A stretch of DNA of 64,000 nucleotides from Rhizobium gallicum bv. gallicum R602sp (GTDB taxonomy: Bacteria; Pseudomonadota; Alphaproteobacteria; Rhizobiales; Rhizobiaceae), in assembly GCF_000816845.1 (NCBI RefSeq), contig NZ_CP006877.1, positions 2,423,501 through 2,487,500 on the forward strand, given 5' to 3'. The notes below the pieces were generated by a model. It searched no databases and was not told the origin of the DNA. It was given only the letters and a program-made list of their open reading frames with translations. A program made the position numbers and the translations under genes. Numbering within the stretch: the stretch's first letter is position 1; every line of letters begins with the position of its first letter. Shown here piece after piece: positions 27,018 through 34,800 of this stretch.

Positions 27018-27326
27018 ATGGAATTCGATCTCCAGATGGTCCTTGTGATCCTCGCATCGGCTGTTGCGACCTATGCAACGCGCATTGGCGGTTATGTGCT
27101 CATCACCACGATGAAACGCATCCCACCGCGCATGGAGGCAGCCCTCAACGCCGTCCCTGCCGCCGTGCTGACGACCATCGTCGCACCGGCCTTCTTCGAT
27201 GGCGGCTGGGATTCCAAGCTGGCGCTTGTGGTCGCCCTCATCGTCGGTCTCAGGGTGTCGCACACCTGGATGCTCGTCGCAGCCTGGCTTGTCGTCATGG
27301 CCTGGCGCCGCACGATCGGGTTCTAG
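27018..27326 (+). CDS. azlD: AzlD family small transport subunit
   Basis: A 102-residue partner of AzlC with three to four hydrophobic helices, including MVLVILASAVATYATRIGGY at the N-terminus and the conserved RIPPRMEAALNAVPAAVLTTIVAPAFF block. ATG 27018 lies 1 base after the azlC stop, indicating translational coupling. It ends 21 bases before the stop of the convergent aminopeptidase gene. Confidence 0.92.
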   Translation: MEFDLQMVLVILASAVATYATRIGGYVLITTMKRIPPRMEAALNAVPAAVLTTIVAPAFFDGGWDSKLALVVALIVGLRVSHTWMLVAAWLVVMAWRRTIGF

Positions 27327-27347
27327 GGCCGCGTGGCGCCTTAAACC

Positions 27348-29183
27348 TCAATATTCCAGCGGCAGCGTCGCATTTTCCAGCCAGGCTTTGACGTCCGCGT
27401 CGTGGATCAGCGGCATCAGCGCTTCGCGGGTGCGGGCGTGATAATCGTTGAACCAGCGCAGCTCGTCATGCGTCAGCAGTTCGGGAATAACGATCGTGCG
27501 GTCGATCGGGCAGAAGGTCAGCGTCTCGAAGCCCAGCATCGGCATGTCGCCGCCATCGATGTCCTCCGCCTCGCGCACATAGATCAGGTTTTCGATGCGG
27601 ATGCCGAAGCTGCCCGGCCGGTAATAACCCGGCTCGTTGGAAAGGATCATGCCGGGCAACAATTCCTGCGTCGAAAGCCTCGATATGCGCTGCGGCCCCT
27701 CGTGCACGGAAAGATACGAGCCGACGCCGTGGCCAGTTCCGTGCCCGAAATCCACGCCCGCCCGCCAGAGCGCGATGCGCGCCAGCGGGTCGAGATCGCA
27801 GCCCCGCGTGCCCTTCGGAAAGCGCGCCGTGCTGATCTGGATCATGCCCTTCAGCACCAGTGTGAATAAGCGCTTCTGCTCTTCCGAAACCGCGCCGATG
27901 CCGACGGTGCGGGTGATGTCCGTAGTGCCATTGATGTATTGCGCGCCGGAATCGATCAGGAAAAGCTCGCCAGCATTGATCGTCCGGTCGGTGTCGACCG
28001 TCACGCGGTAGTGCATGATCGCGGCATGCTCGCCGGCGCCGGAAATCGTGTCGAAGGAAACATCCTTGAGCGGGTTCTGCATGTTCTGGCCGACGCTTGC
28101 GCGCACGGCCTCCAGCTTCTCGGCCGCGGCAATCTCCGTCACCGTGCCCGGCTTTTCCTGCGACAGCCAGCAGAAGAACTCGACCATCGCCGCGCCGTCT
28201 TGCAGGTGGGCCGCCGCCGAGCCGTTGAGTTCGACGCGGTTCTTCACCGCCCGCGGCAGCTTGGCAGGATCGGCACCCTCCACCACTTCGCCGCCTGCCT
28301 TGCGGATGATGTCGGCAAGCGCATAGGATGCGACGTCCGGATCGATCATGACTCGGCGGCCATCCTTCGACACGGCCGCAAGCCGTTCGTCGAGCGAAGA
28401 TGGCGGCAGTTGCACGCATATCTGCGCAAGATAGGCTTCCGGCTCGATGCTGGTCTTGCGCTTATCAAGGAACAGCTCGGCCTTGCCGCCTGCATGGATG
28501 ATGGCACGGGCGAGCGGATGCGGCGTATGGGGAACGTCGGCACCGCGGATATTGAATATCCACGCAATCGAAGACGGATCGGCGATCAGCACGGCTGCCG
28601 CATTCTTCTTGGCGAGATCGGCGGCAATCATCGCGATCTTGTCCTTTGCCAGCGTGCCGGCCTGGGCGACATTCTGGATGACGACGGCCCCGAGCGGTTC
28701 GGCCGGCCGATCCGTCCATAGCCTGTCGAGCGGATTGTGTGGCAGGATCACCAACGTGCCGCCGATCTCGGCAAGCGCCTTTTCAAGACGCCGCACGTCG
28801 GCGCCGGAATGCAGCCACGGATCAATGCCGAGACGCATCCCCTGCTTGCCGTTCTTGGGAATCCAGACATGCGGCGGCTCGTTGACGAGGTCGCCGCCGG
28901 TAAAGACGGAACTGTCAACCTGCTCGGCAAGCTGCGTGACGTAGCGGCCGTCGACGAAAATGATCGCCTGGCTGTGGGTGATAAGCGCAATACCCGCAGA
29001 CCCGGTGAAGCCAGTCAGCCACGCCAGGCGCTCCGCGCCCGCCGGCACATATTCGCCGTTGTATTCATCGGCACGCGGCACGAGAAAGGCGTCGATGCCA
29101 AGCGCCTCGAAACTCGCGCGCAGTTGCCCAACCCGATCGCGGCCGAATTGTGGCGTAGAGGTCACCTCAAAAGACTGGAACAT
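27348..29183 (-). CDS. pepP: Aminopeptidase P family protein (M24B, Xaa-Pro aminopeptidase)
   Basis: A metallopeptidase that removes N-terminal residues before proline. Of about 611 residues, the first 300 form two creatinase-like N-terminal domains (LVPRADEYNGEYVP, FTGSAGIALI). The catalytic pita-bread domain follows, with metal ligands in FLIDSGAQYINGTTDITRT, GHGTGHGVGSYLSVHEG, LSNEPGYYRPGSFGIRIENL and LCDT-equivalent LTFCPID. ATG 29183 (MFQSFEVTSTPQFG) is chosen over an in-frame TTG at 29195, neither with a strong ribosome site. It stands alone. Confidence 0.93.
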   Translation of the reverse strand: MFQSFEVTSTPQFGRDRVGQLRASFEALGIDAFLVPRADEYNGEYVPAGAERLAWLTGFTGSAGIALITHSQAIIFVDGRYVTQLAEQVDSSVFTGGDLVNEPPHVWIPKNGKQGMRLGIDPWLHSGADVRRLEKALAEIGGTLVILPHNPLDRLWTDRPAEPLGAVVIQNVAQAGTLAKDKIAMIAADLAKKNAAAVLIADPSSIAWIFNIRGADVPHTPHPLARAIIHAGGKAELFLDKRKTSIEPEAYLAQICVQLPPSSLDERLAAVSKDGRRVMIDPDVASYALADIIRKAGGEVVEGADPAKLPRAVKNRVELNGSAAAHLQDGAAMVEFFCWLSQEKPGTVTEIAAAEKLEAVRASVGQNMQNPLKDVSFDTISGAGEHAAIMHYRVTVDTDRTINAGELFLIDSGAQYINGTTDITRTVGIGAVSEEQKRLFTLVLKGMIQISTARFPKGTRGCDLDPLARIALWRAGVDFGHGTGHGVGSYLSVHEGPQRISRLSTQELLPGMILSNEPGYYRPGSFGIRIENLIYVREAEDIDGGDMPMLGFETLTFCPIDRTIVIPELLTHDELRWFNDYHARTREALMPLIHDADVKAWLENATLPLEY

Positions 29184-29332
29184 CTGAAAACCCAATAGCT
29201 ATATCCGAATCCGCCAAAAAGCGGGGCGGCCCATGTTATCGAAAAATCAGGGCAATGGGAGAAAAAGCAGCCACTTTCCCCCATATCAGGCCGCTCAATA
29301 TTTTGGCAGAAATGTGGCAAGGAAAACGAAAC

Positions 29333-29348
29333 TGGCACGCTTTATGCA
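29333..29348 (+). promoter_or_regulatory. Sigma-54 (RpoN) -24/-12 promoter candidate
   Basis: TGGCACG, four bases, ATGCA: this matches the RpoN consensus TGGCACG-N4-TTGCA at all positions but one. The invariant GG (29334-29335) and GC (29346-29347) are exactly 10 bases apart. It would start a plus-strand transcript near 29359, about 100 bases before the small ORF at 29461 and ending at the terminator at 29780. Confidence 0.6.
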
Positions 29349-29460
29349 TTGAACGCATGGCTCCCATGAACGAAAGCCTCTGCCTCAGGATTTGGGAATA
29401 GCTATATACGGCGCATCAAACGGGTTCGGAAATCGAGCCCGCAACGAAAAGGATATGAAA

Positions 29461-29634
29461 ATGACTGCCTCTCTGTCGCGCTTCGCTTACAGCAGCCCGG
29501 TGCAGGCTGGCGAACGCCAGACTGTGCATCACGTCATCGGTGCGCGCCGCCCGCTCAATGGGGATAGCCTCAAAATGCTCGGCACGGGCCACAAGGTCAC
29601 GCACCACAAGGGTGTACCCAGCTACGCGTTCTGA
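29461..29634 (+). CDS. Small ORF of 57 residues, unknown
   Basis: MTASLSRFAYSSPVQAGERQ opens a basic, His-rich protein ending HKVTHHKGVPSYAF. No family is recognised; it is not a DUF1127 protein, lacking that Arg-rich signature. ATG 29461 has AAGGA seven bases upstream; an ATG at 29455 is also in frame, but too close to the ribosome site. It is preceded by a sigma-54-like promoter and followed by two CTCCTCC-loop hairpins and a strong terminator, so it seems to be the coding part of a short dual transcript. The flanking gene prmA runs the other way. Confidence 0.6.
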   Translation: MTASLSRFAYSSPVQAGERQTVHHVIGARRPLNGDSLKMLGTGHKVTHHKGVPSYAF

Positions 29635-29639
29635 GCTAT

Positions 29640-29784
29640 TTGCCGCTTCGTTTCTCCTCCTCCCTCAGCGGACCGGCAATCAGAACTGTAGAGCCCGCTC
29701 GAGCGCTCCTCCTCCTTGAGCTCGCGGGCATGGCCGTTTAACGGTCGAAGGCGGTGCCAATGGCACCGCCTTCTTTTTTGCCTG
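29640..29784 (+). ncRNA. Anti-Shine-Dalgarno small RNA, alpha-r14/cuckoo-like
   Basis: Three hairpins in about 145 bases. The first (CCGCT 29643-29647 with AGCGG 29667-29671) holds CTCCTCCTCCC (29654-29664) in its loop. The second (GCCCGC 29693-29698 with GCGGGC 29724-29729) holds CTCCTCCTCC (29706-29715). The third is an 11-base terminator stem with a triloop and six T residues. Loops of CUCCUCC plus a terminator are the known build of rhizobial alpha-r14 RNAs and Rhodobacter CcsR-type RNAs, which pair with ribosome-binding sites. Family assignment is by pattern, not by search. Confidence 0.7.
29748..29780 (+). terminator. Strong Rho-independent terminator
   Basis: AAGGCGGTGCC (29748-29758) and GGCACCGCCTT (29762-29772) form a perfect 11-base stem around the loop AAT, followed by CTTTTTT. 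It ends the small-ORF/small-RNA transcript 8 bases before the end of prmA on the opposite strand. Confidence 0.92.
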
Positions 29785-29788
29785 TAGC

Positions 29789-30667
29789 TTACGGACGGTC
29801 GAGATGGATCGTCACCCAGCCGTTTCGCCAGATGGTGCGGACATGACGGAGCTTCGCGCCATTATAGGCCGAAAGAACCTTCCAGCGCTGTTCTGCGAGG
29901 ATGCCGGACAGGATCACCGAACCGGAAGGCGCCAGGTGCTCTGCCAGCTTCGGCGCCATCTTGATCAGTGGCCGCGCCAGAATATTGGCGATGATGAGGT
30001 CGAACGGCCCGTGTTCCGCAAAGGCTGTCGAATGAAAGCCTGGCGCAGTCTTCGCAACGATCCCCGAAGCAATGCCGTTCCGCCGCACGTTGTCGGCCGC
30101 GACACGCGTGGCGATCGGGTCGATGTCGGTTGCGAGAACCGGGATATTCTTGAGCTTGCGCACCGCAATTGCCAGGACGCCGCTGCCCGTGCCGAGGTCC
30201 AGCGCATTGCCGACCGGCCGCGAACGCAACACGCTGTCGATCACCTCCAGGCAGCCGGCCGTCGTGCCGTGATGGCCGGTGCCGAAAGCCTGCCCCGCAT
30301 CGATCTCGATACCAATATCGCCGGGGCGGACCCTGCTGCGGTCATGCGAGCCATGCACAAGGAAGCGCCCTGCCCGGACTGGCTTCAGGCCTTCAAGGGA
30401 TTTCGCCACCCAATCGATATCGGGAATGATTTCGCGCTCGACCTTGAGGTCGGGGAACGGCGCCTTAAGCGCCTCCTCGACGCGAAGGCGAACCTCGTCC
30501 TCGTCCTCCTTCATCATATAGACGGAGGCTTCCCAGATATCCTTCTTCTCATCGATCTCGGTCGTCGCAATCGCGAAGTCCTCTTCACCGAAAACTTCGG
30601 TCAGCAGATCGAGAACCTGCCCGGCCTTCTTTTCGGCCGTCGTTACATACAGGCGAATTTCACTCAC
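29789..30667 (-). CDS. prmA: Ribosomal protein L11 methyltransferase
   Basis: SAM-dependent methylase of ribosomal protein L11. The 292-residue protein has the PrmA substrate-recognition N-terminus (about 1-100), EIDAGQAFGTGHHGTTAGCLE, the SAM-binding NALDLGTGSGVLAIAVRKLK and PVLATDIDPIATRVAADN, and the NPPY-like DLIIANILARPLIKMAP. It is the last gene of a minus-strand set: sco, FAD monooxygenase, prmA, with 4- and 17-base gaps. Confidence 0.94.
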   Translation of the reverse strand: MSEIRLYVTTAEKKAGQVLDLLTEVFGEEDFAIATTEIDEKKDIWEASVYMMKEDEDEVRLRVEEALKAPFPDLKVEREIIPDIDWVAKSLEGLKPVRAGRFLVHGSHDRSRVRPGDIGIEIDAGQAFGTGHHGTTAGCLEVIDSVLRSRPVGNALDLGTGSGVLAIAVRKLKNIPVLATDIDPIATRVAADNVRRNGIASGIVAKTAPGFHSTAFAEHGPFDLIIANILARPLIKMAPKLAEHLAPSGSVILSGILAEQRWKVLSAYNGAKLRHVRTIWRNGWVTIHLDRP

Positions 30668-30684
30668 TCGAACTTTTCCTATTT

Positions 30685-31812
30685 CTATTGCGCGCCGTCG
30701 ATCCAGACCGGCGGCGGCGTGTCATAACCGGCAACGCTGCGAAGAAACCGCCTGGCAAAGCCCGGAACGCGGATCAACAGTGGTGCGAAAAAATTGCGAA
30801 GGCCGGTCGCAACCGGATGATGCATGGTCACCAGCCTCGTTAGCCCATAGGTCTGCTTCAAGACAGTTTTGACCGCCGGCATTCGAAGGTCCGCATAGTC
30901 CTGTTCCCTGCCTTCCGATATCAGATAGGCGAGCCAGCAGGCATCCTCGATGCCGAGATTCATGCCCCGGGCGCCCGCCGGCGAATGGATATGCGCCGCA
31001 TCACCAGCGAGGAAGACGTTACCTTTGGACATGCGCGCGACATGCCGGAAATGGATGCGGAAATTCGCGGCCCACACCAATTCGCCGCCAGGCACCGGAT
31101 GGGCGATGCGGCTTTCGAAATCCGGAAGCGTCGAGAGGTAACGCACCGAATCGCCCGAAACGGGAATCCGGCCGACAATGCCGGGATTGAACAGGCTGAT
31201 CTCGACGTAACGCGGATCGATCGGCTGCGGATAGCGGTAGTCCGCAAGATAGAAAGCCTCTTCGATCTCCTCGCCCGGGAAGCCGATGCCTGCAGCCTTG
31301 CGCACGATGGAATGTGCGCCATCGGCACCGATCAGGATATCGAGGTCGATTTCCTCCCGGGAGCCATCTGCGCGGCGCAGCGTCACATGCGGCCGGTCCA
31401 TCGTGCCGGTGACGCTTTCAAGCACCGTCTGCCATTCAGGCTCGACTTCATAGTCCGAAAGCTTGCCGAGCAGCAGCCGTTCCGTACGGCCCTGCGCAAG
31501 CACCTGGATTGCCGGAAAGCGGCCGTCGATTTTGGAAGGATCGATCTCGAAAAGCACTTTCTTGCCCGCCCGTACCCGAAAGCGATCGATCCGATAGGCC
31601 TCCTGCTGGATTGCGTCAGCGGCCCGGGAAGGCGAAAGCAAAGTCAGCGTGCGCGCATTGATGCCGAGCGCCCGGCTTTCCGAAAGCGGCACCGGGCCTA
31701 CATCGCTGTCGATGATGCGCGGGCGAAAGCCTCGCCGGGCAAGCTCGATTGCTGCCGCAAGACCCGTCGCGCCAGCACCGGCGATCAGGATGTTGCGATG
31801 CCCGGCCCCCAT
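30685..31812 (-). CDS. FAD-dependent monooxygenase
   Basis: A 375-residue single-component aromatic hydroxylase-type flavoprotein. Features in order: N-terminal Rossmann FAD site ILIAGAGATGLAAAIELARRG (about 9-29), the conserved IGADGAHSIVRKAAG (DG motif, about 165), and the second FAD motif VFLAGDAAHIHSPAGARGMNLGIEDA (GD motif, about 268-293). Substrate unknown. It sits between sco and prmA on the same strand with almost no spacing, although no functional link is obvious. Confidence 0.88.
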   Translation of the reverse strand: MGAGHRNILIAGAGATGLAAAIELARRGFRPRIIDSDVGPVPLSESRALGINARTLTLLSPSRAADAIQQEAYRIDRFRVRAGKKVLFEIDPSKIDGRFPAIQVLAQGRTERLLLGKLSDYEVEPEWQTVLESVTGTMDRPHVTLRRADGSREEIDLDILIGADGAHSIVRKAAGIGFPGEEIEEAFYLADYRYPQPIDPRYVEISLFNPGIVGRIPVSGDSVRYLSTLPDFESRIAHPVPGGELVWAANFRIHFRHVARMSKGNVFLAGDAAHIHSPAGARGMNLGIEDACWLAYLISEGREQDYADLRMPAVKTVLKQTYGLTRLVTMHHPVATGLRNFFAPLLIRVPGFARRFLRSVAGYDTPPPVWIDGAQ

Positions 31813-31816
31813 GGTT

Positions 31817-32422
31817 TCATCCCTTGCTGATCAAATTCTCCAGCTTCTTTACCGCCGTGTCCGGGTTTTCGCCATAGGCGATCGTGCCGGCGAAACGGCC
31901 CTCGGAATCAAGCAGGAAGACGGATGCCGTGTGATCCATCGTATATTCACCATTCGGATCCTTCTCATCCACGGGCACCTTCTTGGCGTAGACGCGGAAG
32001 CCCTTGATGACGTCGGCAACCTTCTCTGGCGGACCGGAGATGCCGGTGATGCGCTTCGAGACGTTCGAGACGTACTGGTTCATGATTTCCGGCGTATCGC
32101 GCTCCGGATCGACCGTGACGAAATAGGCCTGTATCTTGTCGCCCGCCGGATCGACTTTCTCCATCCAGCCATTGAGCTCGAAGAGCGTCGTCGGGCAAAC
32201 CTCGGGGCAATGCGTGAAGCCGAAGAACACCGCGGTCGGCTTGCCGCGTAACGCCTGCTCGGTGATCGGCTCGCCGCTTTGGGAAACGAGCGTGAACGGA
32301 ACGCCGAACGGCCCCTCGGCGAGCGGCATATCCCTCGTCTTCGTGATGTTCAGCGTCAGCCATCCGAGCATCGCTGCGACGATGATGATGGCCACCCAAA
32401 CAGCAACCCGGAAATTCTTCAT
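31817..32422 (-). CDS. SCO1/SenC family copper chaperone
   Basis: A membrane-anchored thioredoxin-fold protein that helps load copper into cytochrome c oxidase. Of 201 residues, one N-terminal helix spans about 7-24 (VWVAIIIVAAMLGWLTL). The copper site CxxxC is visible in GFTHCPEVCPTTLFEL, with the third ligand, His, in MDHTASVFLLD. ATG 32422 begins MKNFRVAVWVAI. It is first in the run sco, FAD monooxygenase, prmA. Confidence 0.93.
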   Translation of the reverse strand: MKNFRVAVWVAIIIVAAMLGWLTLNITKTRDMPLAEGPFGVPFTLVSQSGEPITEQALRGKPTAVFFGFTHCPEVCPTTLFELNGWMEKVDPAGDKIQAYFVTVDPERDTPEIMNQYVSNVSKRITGISGPPEKVADVIKGFRVYAKKVPVDEKDPNGEYTMDHTASVFLLDSEGRFAGTIAYGENPDTAVKKLENLISKG

Positions 32423-32679
32423 GTCTGCGACCCCTGAAAGCAAGCGGACGGCGCTGCCCGCGACTGCCCGCCTGATAGCTCTTCGGCGCCACGCACGCAA
32501 TTCAACATCCCGTTTTCCTGCCCGTGATTAATTGTCTCACCGCCGCTTTGGGCAGATGTTTGCGCATTGGCGGTGCACGTTAAATCAATCGTAACCTCTG
32601 CGAGCGAAAAATCCATTGGACTGAACGACATCAACACTGCCACCAGCAACGGACGCCGAAATCCGATCCGCTGGGTAGG

Positions 32680-32859
32680 CATTTCAAGACCGGCGAGGGC
32701 ATGAATGCCCGTCACGCGCCGCGAGAAGCAACCGCCGCCTCGCATCCGAAACCTTCTCCCGCACGGAGCCTGATTGGCAAAGTCGCGGGCGCATTCAGTG
32801 GCGGCGCCGCCGCCAAAGCCGTGGCCGCTCCGGCCGGAGACAACTGGGAAGAATTCTGA
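32680..32859 (+). pseudogene. C-terminal remnant of a methyl-accepting chemotaxis protein
   Basis: In the frame ending with TGA at 32857-32859, the last about 60 codons read FKTGEG..., SPARSLIGKVAGAFSGG, then APAGDNWEEF. The closing NWEEF is the CheR-binding pentapeptide found at the end of rhizobial chemoreceptors, and the Ala/Pro-rich linker before it is also typical. Upstream of about 32680 the frame becomes unlike a receptor and meets a stop at 32581, so the sensor, membrane and HAMP parts and the signalling hairpin are gone. cheW starts 2 bases after this stop. Confidence 0.8.
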
Positions 32860-32861
32860 TC

Positions 32862-33329
32862 ATGACAAGCGCCATCATCTCACAGGCCGGTTCCCATCTC
32901 GAAATCGTTTCCTTTCATCTCGCCGAACAGGAGTTCTGCATCGACATCATGGCGATCCGCGAAATCCGCGGATGGGCGCCGGTGACGCCAATGCCGCATA
33001 CGCCGCCCTACGTGCTCGGCCTCATCAACCTTCGCGGTGCAGTGATCCCGGTCATCGACATGGCCTGTCGTCTCGGCATGAAGATGACGGAGCCGTCGGA
33101 GCGCTCCGCCATCATCGTCACCGACATCGCCGGCAAGCTCGTCGGCCTCCTTGTCGAGCAGGTTTCCGACATGATGACCATCAAGAGCGAAGACCTGCAG
33201 CCGCCGCCGGAAATCATCCCGGAAGCCCAGCGCGCCTTCTGCCGCGGCATCGTGGCGCTGGAAAAGACCATGGTCTGCTTCCTGAACCTCGACACTGTCA
33301 TCGCCGACGAACTGTCACAGGCTGCTTAA
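32862..33329 (+). CDS. cheW: CheW chemotaxis coupling protein
   Basis: Links chemoreceptors to the CheA kinase. The 155-residue CheW fold shows EIVSFHLAEQEFCIDIMAIREI (about 14-35), PYVLGLINLRGAVIPVIDM (the conserved NLRG motif) and GLLVEQVSDMMTIKSEDL. It begins 2 bases after the stop of a chemoreceptor remnant, so it was once the second gene of an mcp-cheW pair. It may now depend on read-through from a promoter inside the remnant. Confidence 0.93.
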   Translation: MTSAIISQAGSHLEIVSFHLAEQEFCIDIMAIREIRGWAPVTPMPHTPPYVLGLINLRGAVIPVIDMACRLGMKMTEPSERSAIIVTDIAGKLVGLLVEQVSDMMTIKSEDLQPPPEIIPEAQRAFCRGIVALEKTMVCFLNLDTVIADELSQAA

Positions 33330-33349
33330 ACAGCCTTCCGCTCAAAACC

Positions 33350-33376
33350 AGGGCCCCCGGCGAAAACCGGGCCTTT
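33350..33376 (+). terminator. Probable terminator after cheW
   Basis: GGGCCCCCGG and CCGGGCC can pair with a 2-base bulge around CGAAAA, followed by TTT, 20 bases after the cheW stop. The T-run is short, so efficiency is uncertain. Confidence 0.45.
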
Positions 33377-33378
33377 CA

Positions 33379-33873
33379 TTATTGCGGCTTGCCATTCTTC
33401 CAGGTTACGTTCTGGCCATAGAGCGGGATCGTCGAGATCGACATCTTCGCCGAGCCATCTGTCAGCTCGCGCGAATGTGCGAGATAGATCAGAGTGTCGT
33501 TGGTCTTGTCGTAGATGCGGTTAACGACCAGCTTCTTCCAGATGAGCGACATGCCCGCCTTGAACACCTCGTCGCCATCTCTCGAGAGATTAATGTCACC
33601 GATTTCGATCGGTCCCGTCTGGCGGCAGGCGATCGAATTGTTCGAGGGATCCTCGAACCAGTTGCCGTTTTTCACCCGGTCGATCACGCTGCGGTCGAAA
33701 TAGGTGACGTGGCAGGTCACGCCCTTCACCTCCGGATCGGCGATGGCATCGACGATGATATCGTTGCCGATCCAGTCGACGCCGACCTTGCCGACGACCT
33801 CGGCAGACGCGACACCTGCGCCAAGCGCGGCAACCGAAGCGGCAGAAAGAACAAGCTTGCGCAAAGTGGACAT
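33379..33873 (-). CDS. creA: CreA family periplasmic protein
   Basis: A 164-residue exported protein of the CreA family, whose function is unknown. The signal peptide runs about 1-24 (MSTLRKLVLSAASVAALGAG, cleaved after ASA). The mature part has the family blocks VGKVGVDWIGNDIIVDAI, GVTCHVTYFD (conserved Cys), NNSIACRQTGPI, and LVVNRIYDKTNDTLIYLAHS. ATG 33873 begins the signal peptide. It is downstream of the exonuclease gene, with a 64-base gap. Confidence 0.92.
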   Translation of the reverse strand: MSTLRKLVLSAASVAALGAGVASAEVVGKVGVDWIGNDIIVDAIADPEVKGVTCHVTYFDRSVIDRVKNGNWFEDPSNNSIACRQTGPIEIGDINLSRDGDEVFKAGMSLIWKKLVVNRIYDKTNDTLIYLAHSRELTDGSAKMSISTIPLYGQNVTWKNGKPQ

Positions 33874-33937
33874 GGCGGCTCCGTGAATGATCCGCTTCAC
33901 TAGATAAGTACGGCCACCGCCAAAACAAGCAAGCTGG

Positions 33938-34528
33938 CTATGCCTTGCGGCAGGTGCAGGGCTCGTAGCCGTTTGCGGTGAGCCTGCCGGGTGTCATGCC
34001 GATTGCAGCGGGAATGGCATGCACCGCAGCGGCCTTGACGGCCCTTGCCATCTCGATCGCCGCATGGGCGCAGACGGCAGCATCCTCCGCGGCATTGTGG
34101 TGGGAAAAGCGCAGACCTAGATGCTCGGCGATCACGTTCAATCTGTGCGAGAGGAACTGCGGCCAGATACGCTGCGCCATCTTGAGGCTGCAGAGATAAC
34201 TGAGTTCCGGATAGGACTGGCGATAAAGGTCGAGCGAAGCGCGCCAGACACTGAAATCGAAGGCGGCATTGTGCGCGATCATCGTCGCGCCCCGGAAATC
34301 ATCGTGGAACTCCTCCATGACTTCCGGAAATTCCGGCGCATTTTCCACATGCTCGGGCCGGATGCCGTGGATTGCGATATTCATCCCGGAAAAACGCATA
34401 TCCTTCGGCCGGATCAGCCGTTCCTCGACACGAGTGACCCTGCCCTCATTGATCCAGGCAAGACCGACCGAACAGGCGCTGCCGCGCTGCTCATTGGCCG
34501 TTTCGAAATCGATGGCGATGGTCTTCAA
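33938..34528 (-). CDS. DnaQ-like 3'-5' exonuclease
   Basis: A 196-residue DEDD exonuclease. Exo I is TIAIDFETANEQRGSACSVG (Asp7, Glu9), exo II IAHNAAFDFSVWRASL, and exo III HHNAAEDAAVCAHAAIEM, where His and Asp give the DEDDh type. It is a stand-alone relative of the DNA polymerase III epsilon subunit, not the core proofreading gene. It has a Cys-containing C-terminal tail (GYEPCTCRKA) that may bind a metal or be incidental. Confidence 0.87.
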   Translation of the reverse strand: MKTIAIDFETANEQRGSACSVGLAWINEGRVTRVEERLIRPKDMRFSGMNIAIHGIRPEHVENAPEFPEVMEEFHDDFRGATMIAHNAAFDFSVWRASLDLYRQSYPELSYLCSLKMAQRIWPQFLSHRLNVIAEHLGLRFSHHNAAEDAAVCAHAAIEMARAVKAAAVHAIPAAIGMTPGRLTANGYEPCTCRKA

Positions 34529-34731
34529 GGCTGCTCCGCGATTCTGCCGTTAACGAAAGGATTATCGCGCGGCTTCAGCCAGGCAAATGCCGCAGGTTGA
34601 CTTTCGCGAAAGGATCAACGACTTTTTGCTAATGATCAGATCGATCATCATTCCCACGGCCATCCATATGACCACGACCCATGCAGGGTGCGGGGCGGCA
34701 TTGGCACGTTAGCCGTCCGATCAGTTCCGAA

Positions 34732-34758
34732 AGCCCTGCCGAGGTGAGCAGGGTTTTT
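34732..34758 (+). terminator. Terminator-like hairpin in the GNAT gene leader
   Basis: CCCTGC (34734-34739) and GCAGGG (34748-34753) enclose an 8-base loop and are followed by TTTTT. No plus-strand gene ends here, so the hairpin would stop a short transcript or act as an attenuator 40 bases before the GNAT start. Confidence 0.55.
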
Positions 34759-34765
34759 GAAGTTC

Positions 34766-34800
34766 TGCTCTCCTCTTTCAAATTCAAGGAGAGCATTTTG
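34766..34800 (+). promoter_or_regulatory. Hairpin hiding the GNAT ribosome-binding site
   Basis: TGCTCTCC (34766-34773) pairs perfectly with GGAGAGCA (34788-34795), closing a 14-base AT-rich loop. The 3' arm is the only good Shine-Dalgarno sequence before the TTG start at 34798, so translation would need this stem to open. Confidence 0.55.

Noticed and set aside
29281..29332. NtrC or NifA upstream activator sites for the sigma-54-like promoter
   Set aside because: No TGT-N10-ACA and no GCACC-N5-GGTGC type site could be found by eye in the bases just upstream.
32419..32682. Minus-strand frame starting MPTQRIGFRRPLLVAVLMSF with a signal-peptide look
   Set aside because: It has no ribosome site, overlaps the chemoreceptor remnant and the sco start, and its later part is not protein-like. 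A short secreted protein cannot be fully excluded.
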